Part shown: positions 60,331 to 64,000 of the stretch, piece after piece
How positions within the stretch are numbered: the stretch's first letter is position 1
Layout of the letters: each line of letters opens with the position of its first letter
DNA from: Cristatella mucedo
Lineage: Eukaryota > Bryozoa > Phylactolaemata > Cristatellidae
DNA: 64,000 nucleotides
Direction of reading: 5' to 3'
Assembly: GCA_009760855.2 (NCBI GenBank)
Contig: WPIO01000073.1
Location: forward strand, 1,898,501 to 1,962,500
Program-made: the position numbers and the translations under genes
Notes under the pieces: generated by a model
Told to the model about the DNA's origin: nothing
What the model saw: only the letters and a program-made list of their open reading frames with translations
Database searches by the model: none

Positions 60331-60850
60331 AGCCTATTAAAAAACACGTATACAACTACACTTAGAAAATATAAAATCCATTGACAAATTAACCACTCGG
60401 TCAAAAAAGTTTAATGAAAAATCTATACTATAAGAAAACTATTATATTTCAAAATAATAGTTTGGGAAGCGCCTGGAGCGTGAGTGCGATCGCTTTAAAA
60501 GACCACAGCGAAGCGCGTCCCACGCTAGGCGAAGCACATGTGAGGACCGTCCAGCCAGTAGCTGCATCGCGGTCCGAATTCCTGCCGGCTTCCTTCGGCG
60601 TGCCCTGTGACCTTCCTTTATTGCTATAATGACTTACCCAACTTTGCGCCGAGCCCACCACCGGCAAGGCAGCAGGTGGAAAGGTGCGATCGACAGCTCA
60701 CGCTCAGCTGCGGCCGTCTGCGCTCAGTCCACCCGCTCGCGGCCATCTGCAGTCACGTGAGCTTCCGCTCACCCGGATAAGATGTTGGACGCAGTTGTAG
60801 GGGGGGGGGCTGCGGGTGCAAGCCGCTATGACGTTTCTGAAAAAAACAAA
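60331..60850. other. Unassigned, GC-rising interval
   Basis: Turns from AT-rich to GC-rich at about 60470. A G9 run lies near 60801. No exon was recognised. Confidence 0.35.
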
Positions 60851-60854
60851 AGAA

Positions 60855-61028
60855 AATCCTAGCTGATTAAACAGCCTCTTTTTGTATCGCGACAGAAGAG
60901 CCTTTAGGGCTATCACCACCGCTTGCAGTGGCGATAAAGAATCGCCCACCACAGGAGTCGAACCCACGACCTCGGGACCGAGGTCGTGAAAGCAACCGCC
61001 TTACCTAGTATGCCATCACGGCTCAGAG
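60855..61028 (-). mobile_element. SINE-A, near-complete
   Basis: The minus strand carries the full order: head 'taaggcggttgctttcacga', palindrome GACCTCGGTCCCGAGGTC, box B 'GGTTCGACTCC', the 'gccactgcaagcggtggtga' hairpin, 'aaggctcttctgtcgcgata' and the 'ggctgtttaatcagctagg' end. Confidence 0.85.
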
Positions 61029-61309
61029 CTTCAGCTCGTGAGTCGTGCTTCGCGCACACGACAATGCCATACGAGGACGCGAGCTAAGAGATGTCGACCG
61101 TGCTGCGGGCGTTGAAGCGATGCCGAGCGCAGGCCGCGAGAGTTCTCTCCTCTTGCACCGTTCGCTTAGGACTCCTTAAATGCTTGCCTGCTGCTTCGCA
61201 GGGCTCGCAGCAGCCCATGGTGGAGATACATTTGATAGTTGATGCACTGCAAGTGCACGGTCAAAAGTTCCAACATTAGAAGCGGCGGGCAGTAATGGCG
61301 AAAATTCAA

Positions 61310-61530
61310 GGGAAGGTACCCTGTGCGTGCTGCCACTAACCGCACTTGTAGGCTGACCCTGTGCATGTCACCCTTAACCATATTATTATTGCTGTTTATT
61401 TGAGCATGCTATTATTAACCATTAGATCGTGTTTCCTTTGCAGCAAATGCAAAGCGCCTAGAAAGAGACTGAATTCTCTGAGTGCGCTTCATCAGGTGTT
61501 ATTATTATTATTATTATTATTATTAACCCC
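61310..61530 (+). mobile_element. LINE 3' UTR and tail
   Basis: UTR words 'accctgtgcgtgctgccact', then the hairpin 'aaagcgcctagaaagagact gaattctctgagtgcgcttc' (about 61450-61490) and (ATT)n to 61525. There is no coding part. Confidence 0.85.
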
Positions 61531-61717
61531 GACGAAACTATCATTTGCAATCCCTGCCCAGCCTGCAGCCTGTGCTAGGCAATGTTCTTTTTACTTTTAT
61601 ATCAACAATAATAATAATGTCGGGCGACCGAATTTTAACCGCTGGCATGCGGATGTTGAGTATGTATTAATTTAAAGCTGGTTTAACGGAGAGTAGATTA
61701 TACTGGGACGTATTATA

Positions 61718-61865
61718 TAAATGTAATTCCTTTGTATAGCGCCCTAAGAGAACTTTGTATCTACCCTGGCGCTTTACATATGCCACGGGACTCGAGCCCA
61801 TGACCTCTGCCAGACCTTGGTCGGGGCGAACACATTAACCGCTGGACCAAACCAGCTCGGCCACA
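61718..61865 (-). mobile_element. SINE-B, complete
   Basis: The minus strand: box A 'tggtccagcggttaatgtgt' (about 61855), box B 'GGGCTCGAGTCC' (about 61795) and the tail 'aagcgccagggtagatacaa agttctcttagggcgctata' with both hairpin arms. It ends 'caaaggaattacattta'. Confidence 0.8.
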
Positions 61866-62990
61866 TCTGCAAAATGCACGTTCCTCTTCGCGGTGTGCTG
61901 ATCTGCTTGAGGGTATGGAAGGCAGTTGAAGCCGGTATCAGAAAGTCGAACCCTCCCTTGCTCATGCGACCGCTGTTACTCGCTCGCTGTAGCGACTTCT
62001 AAACCGGAATTCCTTTGCCGCAAGCAACTAGGCGCGCCTAGCGGATACGAGTCATTTTGAAGGCATACCAAATACTGATAGAACACGGTGCTTCGAAGAG
62101 CGGCTAGCGGGTCGCAGTTGCTGCACTGACGCACGCAGGCATGCCGACGGTAGCAGAGCGCGGCAGCGTTCGAGCGAGCCCTGCCTCGATCTGGCTAGTC
62201 CACGTCGCTGACGCTGGGCGACCCATCCGACAGCGACGACAGAGGGCCACATCTGAATGGCGCCAGGCGAAGCGTACCACTGTCCTTGAAGCCCAAAGTA
62301 CAACCGACTAAGTATCACTTCGGATGCCCAGCTTTACTTTCTAAGCTACGGACTTTTCGTACCCACTTCTTATAGGTTATAGCTAAGGAACCGCTAATAA
62401 TCTCCAGGGCTGTCATAATCTGGCCGATGTAGCTAGCCAATGTTTCGCCTTTGCTAGACCGACTCATGGCTCTCTCAAAAAACGACTAATTCGATCAATA
62501 AACAGGGGTGCTGTGACCATTGCACATATCTCAGGTAATGTAAAGGTAAAACTGGCTCTGCGTCAGAATTTGTAGATTACGAGCGTGGATTCTGTACTCA
62601 TTTCCCAATGCTCTGGGCGTACTTTTTATATCAAATATCTCCGGTGCGTATTTCCGTTGGCACAGTGCTACAACTCACATGCGTCGCGCCATCGCCAGTC
62701 GCCGTTGAGATTTGCTAACGCTGCGGAGAATTTTACCAACGGCGAGACGCCCCAAAGCTTAATCCCTTTGCGGTAGGCACGCGCGTAAGGTATTTCGAAA
62801 ACTGCGGCAGCCTAGCAATACCTCCGAAGCACGCCTGGCCCAGCCTCGACCGCGCCAACAGTCAAAGCACGGCTCGAACGGTTTAAAACGTCGAAGTGAG
62901 TCAAGCAGACTTTACCAGCGAGTAATTCGGCTTTGGCGTTACGATTGGGTCTACTGTCTTGCCTATGTCGCTCGCTTAGGCTAACCCGTT
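61866..62990. other. Unassigned interval left of the CpG-rich block
   Basis: A GC-rich stretch at 62090-62290 has open frames on both strands but no convincing exon borders. It may lie in the first intron of the minus-strand gene. Confidence 0.35.
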
Positions 62991-63087
62991 TCACTTAGCT
63001 GCAGACTCGGCTGCGGCGGCGCGAGCCAAGGGTTGCACCCGAGTCAGCCGAGCTCTGGCCAATCGCGATCTGCCGCGGGCTATCCGC

Positions 63088-63144
63088 GCCAGTCAGCCGC
63101 CGCCGCCGCTGCGATGTGCGCGGCGGCGGCGGCGGCTGACTGGC
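63088..63144. repeat. Perfect 22-bp inverted repeat (hairpin)
   Basis: Arms 63088-63109 and 63123-63144 are exact reverse complements (outer part GCCAGTCAGCC, inner part GCC repeats), with a 13-base loop. Confidence 0.95.
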
Positions 63145-63521
63145 CGCTGCTCCTTTTCCCTACGATTCGCCTTCGTCCGCGCTGCAGTCTGCTCGCAAGG
63201 ACATCCATTGTGGAAAATAAGCGCGCGGACGCCGCCTAGCGGGCGACGCTAGTCGAGTGCAGCCGACGCCGCCGCTGCTGCCGCCGCGACAGACGCTAGC
63301 CCGAAGATCGCTCGCGGGTGGACCCGGTCGTGGCGTCGTCGGCGCCCGAGCCCGAAAGGAGCCGCCGCTGCTGCATTGTTGGCGAGCGCACAAAAGGCTG
63401 CTCAGCTGCAATAAAGCGAAGAGCCGCCGCCGAGCCTGGGTCGACGGCGGCGGCGGCGGCTCTTCGGGTCACTTACCCGAAGCACTAGCGACGACACCGG
63501 GGCGAGCGGGGCTCGACTTAC

Positions 63522-63557
63522 CAATCTCTTGGCCGTCACCGGTGGCTTAGTAGCCAT
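63522..63557 (-). CDS. First coding exon of an unknown gene
   Basis: Reading minus, ATG (63557-63555) opens 'MATKPPVTAKRL'. It is followed at once by GTAAGTCG, a full consensus donor, in phase 0. The +4 base is G, but position -3 is not a purine. It sits in the CpG-rich block. The frame is also open upstream to another ATG at 63947, through Pro/Ala/Arg runs made by CGG repeats, which I think is untranslated leader. The ending 'TAKRL' recalls the start of the first helix of ubiquitin-conjugating enzymes (UBE2J2-like), but twelve residues cannot support that. Later exons, to the left, were not found. Confidence 0.5.
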
Positions 63558-63634
63558 CGGAGCCGTTCGTGCGGCTGCGGCGGCGGCGGTGGATAGGGGC
63601 TGTGCGTATCGGATAGCTCTCGCTGAAACACTCG

Positions 63635-63715
63635 GCGGTAGAATGCGGCGGCGGCGGCGGCGGTAGAATGCGGCGGTGGCGGCGGTAGAATGCGGCGGCG
63701 GCGGCGGCGGCTCAG
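63635..63715. repeat. CGG-rich minisatellite
   Basis: The unit 'ggtagaatgcggcggcggc' occurs three times with varying CGG numbers (starts near 63639, 63661 and 63686). Confidence 0.85.
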
Positions 63716-64000
63716 TCAGCGCACTGTGCCCGCGTCGCAAGGTCGGGGCTTCGGCGGGTAATTGATTCCCCTGCGAGGGCCGTGTTTTTTCTGAGGGGGG
63801 GAGGCGAGGGGAAGCGCCCGCAAAAACAGACGCTGAGCCCACGGCCGCCGCGACGGATGTCCGCGGTCGCCAGTCAGCGTATGTACGGTCGTCGCGCGCC
63901 GACTCTTCTCCTTGACCGTCGGAGGAAGGTGGCTGAGAGGCTCCCACTGGAACTACAGAATGGGCTCAGCCTCCGACGTACCCTTCTGTTCGGCGTAGCC

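Larger units (their letters stand above)
62990..63960 (-). promoter_or_regulatory. CpG-rich block, likely promoter of the minus-strand gene
   Basis: GC and CpG density rise sharply from about 63000 to nearly the window end, with many CGG/GCC runs. It surrounds a first-exon candidate whose splice donor matches consensus. No TATA box was seen near the expected start (above 63560). The island is seen directly. Promoter function is inference. Confidence 0.5.

Noticed and set aside
61091-61279. 62-codon frame beginning MSTVLRALKRCRAQ
   Set aside because: It lies between a SINE and a LINE tail, has no recognisable family, and has no splice border that fits the host gene.

Overview
The window reads as nuclear DNA of an animal, most likely an invertebrate. 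Coding sequence comes as short exons (56-220 bp) with GT/AG borders between kilobase introns. The rest is dense with decayed LINEs, tRNA-derived SINEs, Tc1/mariner, hAT and Mutator-like DNA transposons, and very long microsatellites (TA, TC/GA, CA/TG, AAT). Nothing looks bacterial, organellar or viral. The phylum cannot be fixed from the sequence alone.

Host gene on the + strand, about 12.3-52.1 kb: fourteen exon candidates lie in the same orientation. Their splice phases agree at almost every junction: 12341-12512, 20778-20892, 21033-21138, 21712-21913, 24596-24715, 25101-25220, 27756-27863 (weaker), 31687-31760, 32784-32892, 38139-38209, 45157-45376, 47277-47446, 49092-49299, 49548-49606 and 52077-52132. 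The first exons look beta-sheet rich and the later ones alpha-helical, which suggests a beta-propeller followed by an alpha-solenoid (a coat, tether or scaffold type protein). I cannot name the family. Two junctions break phase (25.2 or 27.9 to 31.7 kb, and 45.4 to 47.3 kb), so at least two exons are probably missing. Neither end of the gene was found.

Second gene on the - strand at the right edge: a GC- and CpG-rich block (about 63.0-63.96 kb) holds a likely first coding exon, 63557 down to 63522, ending in a consensus GTAAGT donor. Its later exons were not found.

Transposable elements: (i) an L2/CR1-group LINE family makes up much of the window on both strands. The best copies are at 35.06-36.64 kb (-) and 43.3-44.8 kb (+), and one carries a nested copy. 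(ii) SINE-A is a tRNA-derived family with about eleven copies. (iii) SINE-B is a tRNA-derived family with six copies, and its 3' end resembles the LINE 3' hairpin, which suggests it uses the LINE machinery. (iv) A 2 kb Phantom/Mutator-like element with 47-bp terminal inverted repeats and a FLYWCH-MULE transposase lies at 39.9-41.9 kb, with one frameshift and one stop. (v) hAT relics lie at 4.2-5.2 kb (+) and 57.1-60.3 kb (-). (vi) Tc1-like relics lie at 6.2-7.3 kb (+), 20.1-20.6 kb (-) and 30.5-31.0 kb (-).

Most of the middle of the window is therefore one large gene whose introns have been filled by repeats. In particular, a 71-bp exon at 38.1 kb sits alone between oppositely oriented LINE arms. 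Boundaries of old repeats are good to roughly 10-50 bp.
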